64,000 nt of DNA from Phytobacter massiliensis JC163 (GTDB lineage Bacteria > Pseudomonadota > Gammaproteobacteria > Enterobacterales > Enterobacteriaceae), in contig NZ_HE578947.1 in the NCBI RefSeq assembly GCF_000321045.1, forward strand, positions 660,016-724,015, given 5' to 3'. Positions 27,706 through 37,719 of the stretch are shown here, in pieces; position 1 is the first letter of the stretch, and the number at the start of each line of letters is the position of its first letter. The position numbers and the translations under genes are program-made. The notes below the pieces were generated by a model. The model was not told the DNA's origin. It ran no database searches and saw only the letters and a program-made list of their open reading frames with translations.

Positions 27706-29100
27706 ATGAACGCGGAAATAAATGCCCATAAAACAGAACAGATAGAGCAGCTGCGGCGGCGCAACGCGATGCGCAGCCTGCTGCTTCGTGATAAAACGCC
27801 GCTTGCTGTCCTCCTGCTGGCGGCGCTCGTCGGCACGCTAACGGGGATTGTCGGCGTCGCCTTCGAAAAAGCCGTTAACGCCATCTCCGCAATGCGTCTG
27901 GATATGCTGCTGGCGCGGGAAGGGAGCTGGCTGGTCTGGCCGCTGGCGTTTATCAGCTCGGCGCTGCTGGCGATGGTCGGCTACTTTCTGGTGCGGCGCT
28001 TCGCGCCGGAGGCGGGCGGGTCGGGTATCCCGGAAATTGAAGGCGCGCTGGAAGAGTTGCGCCCGGTCCGCTGGTGGCGCGTGCTGCCGGTAAAATTTAT
28101 CGGCGGTATGGGCACGCTGGGCGCAGGTATGGTGCTCGGGCGTGAAGGGCCGACGGTACAGCTTGGCGGCAACGTGGGCCGGATGGTGGTCGACATTTTT
28201 CGTCTGCGCGATGTGGAGTCCCGGCATACCCTGCTGGCGACCGGCGCGGCGGCGGGTCTCTCCGCCGCGTTTAACGCCCCGCTGGCGGGTATCCTGTTTA
28301 TCATTGAAGAGATGCGGCCGCAGTTTCGCTATAACCTCGTTTCTATCAAAGCGGTGTTTACCGGCGTTATCATGTCGAGCATTGTCTTTCGCCTGGCCAA
28401 TGGCGAAGGCGCGGTGATCGATGTCGGCAAACTCAGCAACGCGCCGATCAATACGCTGTGGCTCTATCTGGTACTGGGCATGGTATTCGGCGCGGTGGGG
28501 CCGTACTTCAACACGCTGGTGCTGCGCACCCAGGACATGTTTCAGCGCCTGCACCGTGGGAATACGACGAAGTGGGTGTTGATTGGCGGCGTCATTGGCG
28601 GCGGCTGCGGCGTGCTGGGGCTGATTATTCCGGAAATTGCCGGCGGCGGGTTTACGCTTATTCCGCTGGCGGTGGGCGGCCACTATGCCATCGGGATGCT
28701 GGTGCTGCTTTTTCTGGCGCGAGTCATCATGACCTTACTCTGTTTCTGCTCTGGCGCGCCGGGGGGCATTTTCGCCCCGATGCTGGCGCTCGGTACGCTG
28801 CTGGGTACCGCCTTTGGCGAAGCGAGTGCCGCTCTGTTCCCGCTCTATCATCTGGACGTTGGTACGTTCGCCGTCGCGGGAATGGGGGCGCTGCTCGCCG
28901 CCTCGGTACGCGCGCCGCTCACCGGTATCGTGCTGGTGCTGGAGATGACCGACAATTACCAGCTAATTTTGCCAATGATTATTACCTGCCTTGGCGCGAC
29001 ACTACTGGCTCAATTCCTGGGTGGCAAACCCCTTTATTCAACGATTCTCGCCCGTACGCTTGCGCGCCAGGAGGCGGCGGCAATGCGGGAGAATACTTGA
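27706..29100 (+). CDS. clcA: H+/Cl- exchange transporter ClcA
   Basis: Dimeric inner-membrane antiporter exchanging two chloride ions for one proton; in E. coli it supports extreme acid resistance. The 464-residue protein shows the chloride-site sequences [17 protein letters not shown] with the gating glutamate, [16 protein letters not shown], the proton glutamate in [12 protein letters not shown] and the tyrosine in GGKPLYS. Start taken at ATG 27706; a GTG lies immediately before it. The N-terminal tail before DKTPLA differs most from E. coli, and the C-terminus is about ten residues shorter. Confidence 0.95.
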   Translation: MNAEINAHKTEQIEQLRRRNAMRSLLLRDKTPLAVLLLAALVGTLTGIVGVAFEKAVNAISAMRLDMLLAREGSWLVWPLAFISSALLAMVGYFLVRRFAPEAGGSGIPEIEGALEELRPVRWWRVLPVKFIGGMGTLGAGMVLGREGPTVQLGGNVGRMVVDIFRLRDVESRHTLLATGAAAGLSAAFNAPLAGILFIIEEMRPQFRYNLVSIKAVFTGVIMSSIVFRLANGEGAVIDVGKLSNAPINTLWLYLVLGMVFGAVGPYFNTLVLRTQDMFQRLHRGNTTKWVLIGGVIGGGCGVLGLIIPEIAGGGFTLIPLAVGGHYAIGMLVLLFLARVIMTLLCFCSGAPGGIFAPMLALGTLLGTAFGEASAALFPLYHLDVGTFAVAGMGALLAASVRAPLTGIVLVLEMTDNYQLILPMIITCLGATLLAQFLGGKPLYSTILARTLARQEAAAMRENT

Positions 29101-29181
29101 ACGATTTACCAGGGTAATGGATAATAGCCAAAATGATCGGGTTATTATTTGCCCAGATCGCAGTATGAATGGGAGCGAAAA

Positions 29182-29526
29182 ATGAGTGATGACGTAGCGC
29201 TGCCGCTGCAGTTTACCGATGCAGCAGCCAGTAAAGTAAAAAACCTGATTGCGGATGAAGACAATCCGAACCTGAAACTGCGCGTCTACATTACCGGCGG
29301 CGGTTGCAGCGGCTTCCAGTATGGTTTTACCTTTGACGATCAGATTAACGACGGCGATATGACCATCGAGAAACAGGGCGTTGGGCTGGTGGTTGACCCG
29401 ATGAGCCTGCAATATCTGGTGGGCGGTTCAGTGGATTATACCGAAGGTCTGGAAGGTTCCCGTTTCGTGGTAACTAACCCGAACGCGAAAAGCACCTGCG
29501 GCTGCGGCTCGTCTTTCAGCATCTGA
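29182..29526 (+). CDS. erpA: A-type iron-sulfur cluster insertion protein ErpA
   Basis: The 114-residue carrier delivers Fe-S clusters to targets such as IspG/IspH; it is essential for aerobic growth of E. coli. The three cluster cysteines are in [10 protein letters not shown] and the C-terminal STCGCGSSF. The start is ATG 29182 with GGGAG upstream; 11 more in-frame codons precede it without support. A symmetric terminator follows. Confidence 0.97.
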   Translation: MSDDVALPLQFTDAAASKVKNLIADEDNPNLKLRVYITGGGCSGFQYGFTFDDQINDGDMTIEKQGVGLVVDPMSLQYLVGGSVDYTEGLEGSRFVVTNPNAKSTCGCGSSFSI

Positions 29527-29550
29527 TTTCATAAGCCGCGCAAATATATA

Positions 29551-29584
29551 ATGCCGTTCAGGGACAACGCTGAACGGCATTTTG
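29551..29584. terminator. Terminator between convergent erpA and yadS
   Basis: ATGCCGTTCA and TGAACGGCAT form a 10-base stem with a 10-base loop, followed by TTTG on the plus strand. It is probably the erpA terminator. On the minus strand, TATATTTG follows the stem, so it may also serve yadS. Confidence 0.75.
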
Positions 29585-30208
29585 CTATCTGACGTTGTCG
29601 TCCAGCGCGAAGGTAGGCAGTTTAAGATGCCAGCGAATCGCCGCCAGGCGAATCGCGAGCGTGACGACCATTCCCAGCATCGCCGCGTTTTCCAGCGGGA
29701 CTTTGAACTGATACCATGCCGTCGCATGCACGATGCCGCCGATAATGCAGGCGGTAGCGTAGATTTCCGTACGCAGGATCATCGGCACTTCACGGGCCAG
29801 CACGTCACGAATAATACCGCCGCCGACGCCGGTCAAAACCCCCATGCAGACCGCTATCAGCGGCCCGGTTCCCGCGGCGAACGCTTTATTAACCCCGATC
29901 CCGACGAAGACAGCCAGCCCTACGGCATCCAGCACCGGCAGAATCCATTTAGGCAAACGGCGCGGCTGACGCACCAGCGCGATGGTGAGCAGGCAGGTGA
30001 CCATCGCCACCACCAGATCAGTCGGATCTTTGACCCAGAATACCGGACCGTGAGCGAGTGCCATGTCACGAATGGTGCCGCCGCCGACGGCGGTCACGAC
30101 CCCAAGCACCAGCACGCCGAACGGGTCCATGCGCAGCTTTCCGGCGAGCAGTACGCCTGAGATAGCGAAAACAGCGGTGCCGACAATATCCAGCCAGTAG
30201 ACAAGCAT
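29585..30208 (-). CDS. yadS: UPF0126/TRIC-like inner-membrane protein
   Basis: A 207-residue inner-membrane protein with about seven hydrophobic segments and two repeated glycine motifs: VVTAVGGGTIRD (first half) and VLTGVGGGIIRD (second half). The internal duplication is characteristic of UPF0126, related to trimeric intracellular cation (TRIC) channels. Substrate or ion is not established for this protein. It lies 12 bases after btuF in the mtn-btuF-yadS run. Confidence 0.9.
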   Translation of the reverse strand: MLVYWLDIVGTAVFAISGVLLAGKLRMDPFGVLVLGVVTAVGGGTIRDMALAHGPVFWVKDPTDLVVAMVTCLLTIALVRQPRRLPKWILPVLDAVGLAVFVGIGVNKAFAAGTGPLIAVCMGVLTGVGGGIIRDVLAREVPMILRTEIYATACIIGGIVHATAWYQFKVPLENAAMLGMVVTLAIRLAAIRWHLKLPTFALDDNVR

Positions 30209-30220
30209 CGAAATCCCCGG

Positions 30221-31018
30221 TTATTTCACCTGCGCCAGGGCAGGGCAGAGTTGTTGAGCGGCGAGGATAATACGCGGACCCGCGCGCTCAAACCAGTCGC
30301 TGTTGAGCGGGATGACCGAAACCGCAAGCTGTCTGCGCCAGAATTGCTCAATTTTCGCTATTTCTTCCGTGCCGCCTGCCAGCACAATTGCCTGCGGCTG
30401 GCGGGCCAGCACCTGCTCACGGCTCACCTGCGGCCAGGGCACCCGGCTGGCGGCAAAGATGTTCTCGCCGCCGCAAAGCTCCAGCACGTCGTTTTGCAAA
30501 GAGCCTTTCCCCGTGGTGAACAGCGGTTCGCCGCCAAACTGTAAAAAGACCCGTTTTTTGCGCTGGCCGGCATACTGCGCCTTAAGCGCTTCATACTGCT
30601 CCAGCATCTGGTCCGCCGCCTGCCGCGCCATCTCTGGCTGTGGGCTGTATTGCGCCAGATCCCGGAGTGAATCGGCAATCTGCGGGATAGTGAGGGCGTC
30701 TATCCACACCACCTTGATGCCCAGCCTCTCAAGCTGATCGACCTGTCTTTGGGCATTGCCGCCGCGCCAGGCGAGCACCACATCCGGCTTTAGCGCCACA
30801 ATGCGCTCAACGTTCATCCCCTGCCAGGTGGCAACCTGCTCTATCTTTGTTGCCTGCGGCGGATAGTCGGAATAGCTGCTGACGCCAACCGGGGTAATGC
30901 CTGCGGCAAACGCCAGTTCAGTATTGGCCGGAGAAAGGGAAATGACGCGCGGCGCGGCGAAAAGAGCCGCGGGAAAGAGAAACAGGGCGACCAGCGCCCT
31001 GGAGAAGAGATTAGCCAC
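30221..31018 (-). CDS. btuF: Vitamin B12 periplasmic binding protein
   Basis: Binds cobalamin in the periplasm and passes it to the BtuCD importer; btuC and btuD are not in this window. The 265-residue protein has a signal peptide (about residues 1-21, ending ALFA) and the type III binding-protein fold with [19 protein letters not shown] chose the GTG at 31018 (reading [12 protein letters not shown]) because similarity to E. coli BtuF begins there. It overlaps the mtn stop by 8 bases (GTGGCTAA), so translation is probably coupled to mtn. An upstream ATG (31045) would lie deeper in mtn. Confidence 0.95.
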   Translation of the reverse strand: MANLFSRALVALFLFPAALFAAPRVISLSPANTELAFAAGITPVGVSSYSDYPPQATKIEQVATWQGMNVERIVALKPDVVLAWRGGNAQRQVDQLERLGIKVVWIDALTIPQIADSLRDLAQYSPQPEMARQAADQMLEQYEALKAQYAGQRKKRVFLQFGGEPLFTTGKGSLQNDVLELCGGENIFAASRVPWPQVSREQVLARQPQAIVLAGGTEEIAKIEQFWRRQLAVSVIPLNSDWFERAGPRIILAAQQLCPALAQVK

Positions 31019-31709
31019 GCGCGAGGTTCTGCACCAGCGTCTCAACCATCAGGCTGGACTGCTTAGCGGCAACCACCAGGAACTCGTCGAAGCTCAGGTG
31101 CGATTGCTGGTCGGCCACGTCAGAGATGGCGCGTACTACCACAAAAGGCACGCCAAAGTTATGGCAGACATGGGCAATGGCGGTGGCTTCCATCTCGACG
31201 GCCACCGCCTGTGGGAAGTTATGGCGGATTTTCGCCAGCCCAACGGAGCCGTTAATAAAGGCGTCGCCGCTCACAATCAGCCCGCGCACCGCGTTCAGGT
31301 TGAGCTGTTTAATGCATGCTTGCGCGGCGGCAATCAGTTTGTCATCGGCTTTGAAACCCGCCGGGCAGCCGGGCAGTTGGCCGAACTCATAGCCAAAGGC
31401 GGTGACGTCGGCGTCGTGGTAGCGCGCTTCGTCAGAGACAACAATATCGCCCACTTTCAGGGTGGAGGCCAGGCCGCCAGCAGACCCCGTGTTGATGATC
31501 GCGTCCGGCTTGCAATGTTCCAGCAGCAGCGTGGCGCCCATCGCGGCGGCAACTTTGCCAATACCGGATCTCAGCAGGGCGACTTCTGTACCATTCAGCG
31601 TACCGGTGTAGATTTCACAGCCGCCGAGAGTCAGCGTCTGACGATTCTGGATTTTGTCACGCAGCAGCGTAACTTCTTCTTCCATTGCACCAATAATGCC
31701 AATTTTCAT
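31011..31709 (-). CDS. mtn: 5'-methylthioadenosine/S-adenosylhomocysteine nucleosidase
   Basis: Hydrolyses methylthioadenosine, S-adenosylhomocysteine and 5'-deoxyadenosine, recycling by-products of SAM enzymes, polyamine synthesis and AI-2 production. The 232-residue protein has the catalytic glutamate in GAMEEEV (Glu12), [20 protein letters not shown] and the catalytic aspartate in RAISDVAD. Same length as E. coli Pfs/Mtn. First gene of the mtn-btuF-yadS run, divergent from dgt. Confidence 0.97.
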   Translation of the reverse strand: MKIGIIGAMEEEVTLLRDKIQNRQTLTLGGCEIYTGTLNGTEVALLRSGIGKVAAAMGATLLLEHCKPDAIINTGSAGGLASTLKVGDIVVSDEARYHDADVTAFGYEFGQLPGCPAGFKADDKLIAAAQACIKQLNLNAVRGLIVSGDAFINGSVGLAKIRHNFPQAVAVEMEATAIAHVCHNFGVPFVVVRAISDVADQQSHLSFDEFLVVAAKQSSLMVETLVQNLARG

Positions 31710-31817
31710 GGAGATACTCGCTAAAGTGATAGGACAGGATTACGTTTTCAGGGCATAGTCTATCATGGCATACACGATTGCATGATACCCCGTGGCGCTT
31801 TGCTGACAGGAGAGTAA

Positions 31818-33332
31818 ATGGCTGAGATCGATTTCCGCAGAAAAATAAACTGGCATCGTCGCTACCGCTCCCCGCAGGGGGTCAAGACCGAACGTGAAAT
31901 CCTGCGCATTTTTGAAAGCGATCGCGGGCGGATCATTAACTCGCCAGCGATTCGGCGCCTGCAACAGAAGACGCAGGTCTTCCCTCTGGAGCGCAACGCG
32001 GCGGTGCGCACCCGCCTTACCCACTCTTTAGAAGTTCAGCAGGTAGGGCGCTATATCGCCAAAGAGATTTTAAGCCGCCTGAAAGAGCTGCGCCTGCTTG
32101 AAGAGTATGGCCTGGATGAGCTGACCGGGCCGTTCGAAAGCATTGTCGAAATGGCCTGCCTGATGCACGACATCGGTAATCCGCCGTTCGGCCACTTCGG
32201 CGAGGCGGCAATCAATGACTGGTTTCGCCAGCGGCTTGCGCCGGAGGATGCCGCCAGCCAGCCGCTGACCGACGATCGTTGCCAGGTGATGGCGCTGCGT
32301 TTGCAGGAGGGCGAAGATGCGCTGAATGCGCTGCGGCGGAAAGTGCGCCAGGATCTGAGCCATTTCGAAGGTAACGCCCAGGGTATCCGCATGGTGCATA
32401 CCCTGCTGCGCATGAATCTGACCTGGGCCCAGGTGGGGTGCATTCTGAAATATACCCGCCCGGCATGGTGGCGCGGAGAGCCGCCGGCCACGCACAGCTA
32501 TTTAATGAAAAAGCCCGGTTTCTATTTTTCTGAGGAGGCTTACGTCGAGCGGCTACGTAAAGAACTTGATCTGCATATTTACAGTCGCTTCCCTTTGACG
32601 TGGATAATGGAAGCGGCGGACGATATCTCTTATTGCGTCGCCGACCTGGAAGATGCGGTAGAAAAAAGAATCTTCACCGTAGAACAACTTTATCAGCATC
32701 TTCACGATGCCTGGGAAACCCATGCAAAGGGCTCGCTCTTTTCTCAGGTGGTGGAAAATGCGTGGGAGAAATCCCGGGCGAACTCCCTGAGCCGCAGCAC
32801 CGAAGATCAATTTTTTATGTATCTGCGGGTGAATACGCTTAATAAGCTGGTGCCGTACGCCGCCCAGCGCTTTATTGATAATCTGCCGCAAATATTCAGC
32901 GGAGAGTTTAATCACGCCCTGCTGGAGGACGACAGCGATTACAGCCAGCTGCTTGAACTCTATAAAAACGTCGCCATTAAAGAAGTGTTCAGCCACCCTG
33001 ACGTGGAGCAGCTTGAACTGCAAGGATATCGGGTAATTAGCGGCCTGCTGGAAATCTATCGTCCGCTGCTACAGCTGACGCTGGCGGATTTCACCGAGCT
33101 TGTGGAGAACGAACGGGTGCGTCGCTTGCCGATTGAATCCCGGCTGTTTCAGAAGCTGTCGACGCGCCATCGGCTGGCCTATGTTGAGGCGGTAAGTAAA
33201 TTATCCCGGGAGAACGGCGATTATGCGGTGATGGAATACTATTACCGGTGTCGATTAATTCAGGACTATATCAGCGGAATGACGGATTTATATGCATGGG
33301 ATGAATACCGGCGTTTGATGGCGGTGGAATAG
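31818..33332 (+). CDS. dgt: Deoxyguanosinetriphosphate triphosphohydrolase
   Basis: Hydrolyses dGTP to deoxyguanosine and tripolyphosphate. The 504-residue protein is one shorter than E. coli Dgt. It has the HD-domain metal site in [12 protein letters not shown] and [14 protein letters not shown], and a further HD-associated ADDISY segment. Divergent from mtn and upstream of degP on the same strand, but degP has its own stress promoter. Confidence 0.96.
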   Translation: MAEIDFRRKINWHRRYRSPQGVKTEREILRIFESDRGRIINSPAIRRLQQKTQVFPLERNAAVRTRLTHSLEVQQVGRYIAKEILSRLKELRLLEEYGLDELTGPFESIVEMACLMHDIGNPPFGHFGEAAINDWFRQRLAPEDAASQPLTDDRCQVMALRLQEGEDALNALRRKVRQDLSHFEGNAQGIRMVHTLLRMNLTWAQVGCILKYTRPAWWRGEPPATHSYLMKKPGFYFSEEAYVERLRKELDLHIYSRFPLTWIMEAADDISYCVADLEDAVEKRIFTVEQLYQHLHDAWETHAKGSLFSQVVENAWEKSRANSLSRSTEDQFFMYLRVNTLNKLVPYAAQRFIDNLPQIFSGEFNHALLEDDSDYSQLLELYKNVAIKEVFSHPDVEQLELQGYRVISGLLEIYRPLLQLTLADFTELVENERVRRLPIESRLFQKLSTRHRLAYVEAVSKLSRENGDYAVMEYYYRCRLIQDYISGMTDLYAWDEYRRLMAVE

Positions 33333-33391
33333 CCCAGCGGGAATTGTAAAGACAAACAATAAATTTTTACTTTTTCCAAAAACTTAATCCC

Positions 33392-33419
33392 GGAACTTCA
33401 CGCTATAAAACGACTCTGA
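33392..33419 (+). promoter_or_regulatory. Sigma-E (RpoE) promoter of degP
   Basis: GGAACTT (-35) and TCTGA (-10) are separated by 16 bases, the sigma-E consensus arrangement, about 50 bases upstream of the degP start. E. coli degP has the same type of promoter in the same place. Confidence 0.85.
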
Positions 33420-33468
33420 GTGACACATACACGGCCGTTTTGCGTTATCAGTAAAGAGATTGAGAGAG

Positions 33469-34896
33469 ATGAAAAAAACAACTTTAGCAATGAGCGCGCT
33501 GGCGCTGAGTTTAAGCCTGGCATTATCCCCTGTTTCAGCTCTGGCGGCAGAGACTGCTTCTGCATCCACATCACAGCAAATGCCGAGCCTCGCGCCGATG
33601 CTGGAGAAGGTGATGCCGTCGGTTGTCAGCATCAACGTTGAAGGCAGCACGACGGTAAACACGCCGCGCATGCCGCGCAACTTCCAGCAGTTCTTTGGCG
33701 ATAACTCTCCGTTCTGCCAGGAAGGCTCTCCTTTCCAGAGCTCGCCTTTCTGCCAGGGTGGTGGTCAGGGCGGCGCTGATGGCGGCCAGCAGCAGAAATT
33801 TATGGCGCTGGGTTCCGGTGTTATCATCGATGCGGCAAAAGGTTATGTCGTCACCAACAACCACGTTGTTGATAACGCGACCGTGATTAAAGTGCAGCTG
33901 AGCGATGGCCGCAAGTTCGACGCTAAAATCGTGGGTAAAGATCCCCGTTCCGATATCGCGCTGGTGCAGATTCAGGACCCGAAAAACCTGACAGCGATTA
34001 AACTGGCCGACTCCGACGCTCTGCGCGTAGGCGATTACACCGTCGCCATCGGTAACCCGTTCGGGCTGGGCGAAACCGTCACTTCCGGTATCGTTTCTGC
34101 GCTCGGTCGTAGCGGCCTGAACGCCGAGAACTACGAAAACTTCATCCAGACCGATGCGGCAATCAACCGCGGTAACTCCGGCGGCGCGCTGGTCAACCTT
34201 AACGGTGAGCTCATCGGTATTAATACCGCGATCCTTGCTCCGGACGGCGGCAACATCGGTATCGGCTTCGCCATCCCGAGCAATATGGTGAAAAACCTGA
34301 CGGCGCAGATGGTGCAGTATGGTCAGGTTCGCCGCGGCGAGCTGGGTATCATGGGCACCGAGCTGAACTCCGAGCTGGCGAAGGCGATGAAAGTCGATGC
34401 GCAACGCGGGGCGTTTGTAAGCCAGGTCATGCCGAATTCTGCCGCGGCGAAAGCGGGCGTGAAGGCGGGGGATGTGATTACCTCTCTTAACGGTAAGGCC
34501 ATCAGCAGCTTCGCCGCGCTGCGTGCGGAAGTGGGCTCTATGCCTATCGGCAGCAAAGTGCAACTGGGTCTCATCCGTGACGGCAAACCGGTTAACGTCA
34601 GCCTCGAACTGCAGCAGAGCAGCCAGAATCAGGTTGAGTCCGGCACCATTTTCAGCGGTATTGAAGGCGCGGAAATGAGCAACAAAGGCAAAGACGAAGG
34701 CGTTGTGGTGAATACCGTGAAGGCGAATAGCCCGGCGGCGCGTATCGGCCTTAAAAAAGGCGACGTGATTCTCGGCGCTAACCAGCAGCCGGTGAAAAAC
34801 CTCGGCGAGTTGCGCAAAATCCTTGATAGCAAACCGTCCGTGCTGGCGCTGAATATCCAGCGTGGCGATACCTCTATCTACCTGCTGATGCAGTAA
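33469..34896 (+). CDS. degP: Periplasmic serine endoprotease/chaperone DegP
   Basis: HtrA-family protease that degrades or refolds damaged envelope proteins. The 475-residue precursor has a signal peptide ending SALA (residue 26), a trypsin-like domain with catalytic His in NNHVVDNA, Asp in DPRSDIAL and Ser in NRGNSGGAL, and two PDZ domains (about 280-370 and 385-475). The LA loop has two cysteines in SPFCQEG and SPFCQGG. The start is ATG 33469 after GAGAGAG; an in-frame TTG three codons upstream is not needed. Confidence 0.97.
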   Translation: MKKTTLAMSALALSLSLALSPVSALAAETASASTSQQMPSLAPMLEKVMPSVVSINVEGSTTVNTPRMPRNFQQFFGDNSPFCQEGSPFQSSPFCQGGGQGGADGGQQQKFMALGSGVIIDAAKGYVVTNNHVVDNATVIKVQLSDGRKFDAKIVGKDPRSDIALVQIQDPKNLTAIKLADSDALRVGDYTVAIGNPFGLGETVTSGIVSALGRSGLNAENYENFIQTDAAINRGNSGGALVNLNGELIGINTAILAPDGGNIGIGFAIPSNMVKNLTAQMVQYGQVRRGELGIMGTELNSELAKAMKVDAQRGAFVSQVMPNSAAAKAGVKAGDVITSLNGKAISSFAALRAEVGSMPIGSKVQLGLIRDGKPVNVSLELQQSSQNQVESGTIFSGIEGAEMSNKGKDEGVVVNTVKANSPAARIGLKKGDVILGANQQPVKNLGELRKILDSKPSVLALNIQRGDTSIYLLMQ

Positions 34897-34905
34897 TCCC
34901 CTCTT

Positions 34906-34935
34906 GCCCTTCTCTTTCATTCGAAAGGGAAGGGC
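34906..34935 (+). terminator. Hairpin after degP
   Basis: GCCCTTCTCTTTC and GAAAGGGAAGGGC form a 13-base stem with one mismatch and a 4-base loop, ten bases past the degP stop. No T run follows, so it may be a 3'-stabilising hairpin rather than an intrinsic terminator. Confidence 0.55.
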
Positions 34936-35058
34936 GCTTCCCACAGATTTTGTGAAGTTTCCCACAACTCCATACTTCCGAGTCCGCCTTTGTGCATTTG
35001 CACAGTGCATGGCCCTTTTTTTATCCCTATGCTTGGGCTCTGCTCACGGGAGGACGAC

Positions 35059-36216
35059 ATGGCTGGCTGGCACCTTGATACTAAAATGGCGCAGGATATC
35101 GTAGCACGTACGATGCGTATCATTGATACCAACATCAACGTGATGGATGCGCGCGGCCGTATTATCGGCAGCGGCGATCGTGAGCGTATTGGGGAATTGC
35201 ACGAAGGCGCGCTGCTGGTGCTCGCTCAGGGGCGCGTGGTGGATATCGATGATGCCGTCGCCCGACACCTGCATGGCGTTCGCCAGGGGATTAACCTGCC
35301 GCTGCGTCTGGAAGGGGAAATTGTCGGCGTCATCGGTCTGACCGGCGAGCCGGAAACGTTGCGCAAATATGGCGAACTGGTCTGCATGACGGCGGAGATG
35401 ATGCTGGAGCAGTCCCGCCTGATGCATCTTTTAGCTCAGGACAGCCGCCTGCGCGAAGAGCTGGTGATGAATCTCATCCAGGCCGAAGAGCACACCCCGG
35501 CGTTAACCGAGTGGGCGCAGCGGTTAGGTATCGATCTCAACCAGCCGCGCGTAGTGGCAGTCGTTGAAGTTGACAGCGGCCAGCTTGGCGTTGACAGCGC
35601 AATGGCTGAGCTGCAGCAGTTGCAGAACGCGCTCACCACCCCTGAGCGCAACAATTTAATCGCCATCGTTTCGCTGACTGAAATGGTGGTGTTGAAACCG
35701 GCGCTTAACCAGTTTGGCCGCTGGGACGCGGAGGATCATCGCAAGCGGGTAGAGCAGCTCATCGCCCGGATGAAAGAGAACGGCCAGCTGCGTTTTCGCG
35801 TGGCGCTGGGCAACTACTTTACCGGCCCTGGCAGTATTGCCCGCTCTTACCGCACCGCGCGCACCACGATGATGGTAGGTAAGCAGCGGATGCCGGAAAG
35901 CCGCAGCTATTTTTATCAGGATCTGATGCTGCCGGTTCTGCTCGACAGCCTGCGCGGCGGCTGGCAGGCCAATGAGCTGTCCCGCCCGTTGCAGCGTCTG
36001 AAAGCAATGGATAACAATGGCCTGCTGCGCCGCACCCTCTCTGCCTGGTTCCGCCATAATGTCCAGCCGCTGGCGACCTCTAAGGCGCTCTTTATCCACC
36101 GCAATACGCTGGAATATCGCCTGAATCGCATCTCAGAGCTGACCGGGCTGGACCTGGGGAATTTCGACGACAGGCTGTTGCTGTACGTTGCGCTGCAGCT
36201 GGATGAACAGCGATAG
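35059..36216 (+). CDS. cdaR: Carbohydrate diacid utilisation transcriptional regulator CdaR
   Basis: Activator of the gar and gud genes for glucarate, galactarate and glycerate use in E. coli; no such genes are in this window. The 385-residue protein has an N-terminal sugar-diacid recognition domain (MAQDIVARTMRIIDTNINVMD, GLTGEPETLRKYGEL), a GGDEF-like middle region and a PucR-type C-terminal HTH in FIHRNTLEYRLNRISELTGL. The start is ATG 35059 with GGGAGGA upstream; the 23 codons open before it have no support. Same length as E. coli CdaR. Confidence 0.95.
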   Translation: MAGWHLDTKMAQDIVARTMRIIDTNINVMDARGRIIGSGDRERIGELHEGALLVLAQGRVVDIDDAVARHLHGVRQGINLPLRLEGEIVGVIGLTGEPETLRKYGELVCMTAEMMLEQSRLMHLLAQDSRLREELVMNLIQAEEHTPALTEWAQRLGIDLNQPRVVAVVEVDSGQLGVDSAMAELQQLQNALTTPERNNLIAIVSLTEMVVLKPALNQFGRWDAEDHRKRVEQLIARMKENGQLRFRVALGNYFTGPGSIARSYRTARTTMMVGKQRMPESRSYFYQDLMLPVLLDSLRGGWQANELSRPLQRLKAMDNNGLLRRTLSAWFRHNVQPLATSKALFIHRNTLEYRLNRISELTGLDLGNFDDRLLLYVALQLDEQR

Positions 36217-36221
36217 GGAAA

Positions 36222-36246
36222 GCAAAAAGGCAACGCAAGTTGCCTT
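36222..36246 (-). terminator. Terminator for the yaeH transcript
   Basis: AAGGCAAC and GTTGCCTT form an 8-base stem with a 4-base loop. The run of A on the plus strand side (36224-36228) becomes TTTTT after the stem on the minus strand. Orientation therefore suits the minus-strand yaeH transcript, although it lies directly after cdaR, which has no T run of its own. Confidence 0.65.
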
Positions 36247-36282
36247 GAGGGTGTGGACAAAACCGGGAGTGATGAGATTACG

Positions 36283-36348
36283 GTAGCCCGGACAAGGCGT
36301 GTCGCCGCATCCGGGAGGCCCGGATGCGCTGCGCTTTTCCGGGCGACG
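36283..36348. repeat. REP/BIME pair between cdaR and yaeH
   Basis: GTAGCCCGGACAAGGCG...CGCCGCATCCGGG is followed at once by an inverted unit GGCCCGGATGCGCTGCGC...TCCGGGCGACG. This is a compact pair of REP palindromes between the 3' ends of convergent genes. Confidence 0.8.
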
Positions 36349-36353
36349 TGACG

Positions 36354-36743
36354 CTATTTATTACGCGTCAGCTTTTCCAGATCGGCTTCGATTTCAGTGA
36401 TCTTATTGGCAACCACGCTCTCCAGATGACGCAGATCGTCAAGGATCTTACGTTTCAGATCGACATCGGTGCGATCGCGCTGGCAAATCTGATCGAGTTC
36501 ATCAATCACATAGCGAAGATTGGGGCTAATCTCCTGCACTTCTTTATACCCCTGACCCACACCATCCGCGACCACGGTTTTGCGCTGGCGCGGATATTTA
36601 AACTTCACGCTTTTGGCAAAAAACTCACCTTTATCCTTGTGAAAATAGATTTTCAGAATGTCATTGTTCGCTTCCTGACGCAGGCTGTAGCGATCGATTT
36701 CATCAGGATTGGTGATGCCTAAACTTTTCAGATTGTCGTACAT
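36354..36743 (-). CDS. yaeH: UPF0325 family protein YaeH
   Basis: A 129-residue soluble, charged protein of unknown function, nearly identical to E. coli YaeH. It has no signal peptide or membrane segment. The C-terminal third ([20 protein letters not shown] onward) is predicted helical and possibly coiled-coil. In K-12 yaeI lies between yaeH and dapD; here only about 120 bases separate them and no yaeI is present. Confidence 0.93.
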   Translation of the reverse strand: MYDNLKSLGITNPDEIDRYSLRQEANNDILKIYFHKDKGEFFAKSVKFKYPRQRKTVVADGVGQGYKEVQEISPNLRYVIDELDQICQRDRTDVDLKRKILDDLRHLESVVANKITEIEADLEKLTRNK

Positions 36744-36835
36744 AGCAGTACCCTTAAGCTCAACATAACCTATGAATAATTAACGAAAAAATCTATTTTC
36801 GCCATAGTGAAGTGCAAAAAAGGCGGGGCAGGTCA

Positions 36836-36858
36836 CCCTCTCCCCAAAAGGGAGAGGG
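36836..36858. repeat. Dispersed palindromic repeat, copy C
   Basis: CCCTCTCCC-CAAAA-GGGAGAGGG, the same arms as copies A and B with a different loop and without the AGCAAACAC tail. It lies six bases beyond the dapD stop, in the yaeH-dapD gap. Confidence 0.7.
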
Positions 36859-36864
36859 AAAACC

Positions 36865-37689
36865 TTAGTCGATGGTGCGCAGCAGTTCGTTAATGCCAAC
36901 TTTGCCACGGGTTTTCGCATCAACCTTCTTCACAATGACGGCGCAGTAGAGGCTGTATTTGCCATCTTTTGACGGCAGGTTGCCGGAAACGACAACCGAG
37001 CCCGCCGGTACGCGGCCATAGTGGACCTCACCGGTTTCGCGGTCATAAATACGCGTGCTCTGTCCAATGTACACGCCCATAGAAATCACCGAACCTTCTT
37101 CGACAATCACCCCTTCCACAACTTCGGAGCGCGCGCCGATAAAGCAATTATCCTCGATAATTGTCGGGTTTGCCTGCAAAGGTTCCAGAACGCCGCCGAT
37201 GCCGACGCCGCCGGAGAGGTGAACGTTTTTACCAATTTGCGCGCAGGAGCCGACCGTCGCCCAGGTGTCTACCATGGTGCCTTCATCAACATAAGCGCCA
37301 ATGTTCACGTAGGAGGGCATCAGTACGGTATTGCGGGCGATAAACGCGCCCTGGCGTACGGCCGCAGGCGGCACTACGCGGAAGCCTTCCTTCTGAAAAC
37401 GCGCTTCATCGTAGTTGGCGAACTTCATCGGCACCTTATCGAAGTAGCGGCTTTCCGCACCTTCGATAACCTGGTTATCGTTAATGCGGAAAGAGAGCAG
37501 CACGGCTTTCTTCAACCACTGGTGAGTCACCCACTGGCCGTTGATTTTTTCCGCGACGCGAAGTTGCCCGGAATCCAGAAGGGCGATCACCTGATTGACC
37601 GCTTCACGGGTTACGGTATCCACGTTGGTCGGGGTGATCTCTGCGCGACGCTCGAAAGCGGTTTCAATAATGTTCTGTAACTGCTGCAT
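36865..37689 (-). CDS. dapD: 2,3,4,5-tetrahydropyridine-2,6-dicarboxylate N-succinyltransferase
   Basis: Succinylates tetrahydrodipicolinate in the lysine/diaminopimelate pathway, which feeds peptidoglycan. The 274-residue protein has a left-handed beta-helix of hexapeptide repeats in the middle ([36 protein letters not shown]). Same length as E. coli DapD. It begins 30 bases after glnD. Confidence 0.97.
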   Translation of the reverse strand: MQQLQNIIETAFERRAEITPTNVDTVTREAVNQVIALLDSGQLRVAEKINGQWVTHQWLKKAVLLSFRINDNQVIEGAESRYFDKVPMKFANYDEARFQKEGFRVVPPAAVRQGAFIARNTVLMPSYVNIGAYVDEGTMVDTWATVGSCAQIGKNVHLSGGVGIGGVLEPLQANPTIIEDNCFIGARSEVVEGVIVEEGSVISMGVYIGQSTRIYDRETGEVHYGRVPAGSVVVSGNLPSKDGKYSLYCAVIVKKVDAKTRGKVGINELLRTID

Positions 37690-37719
37690 TGTTATACTCT
37701 TTCCATATAAATAAACACA

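Noticed and set aside
33340-33391. Possible CpxR box (GTAAA repeats) upstream of the degP sigma-E promoter
   Set aside because: One GTAAA is present, but the second half-site is not convincing at the expected spacing.
33571-35010. A 479-codon open frame opposite degP
   Set aside because: Antisense to conserved degP, with low-complexity His/Arg-rich translation and no motif.
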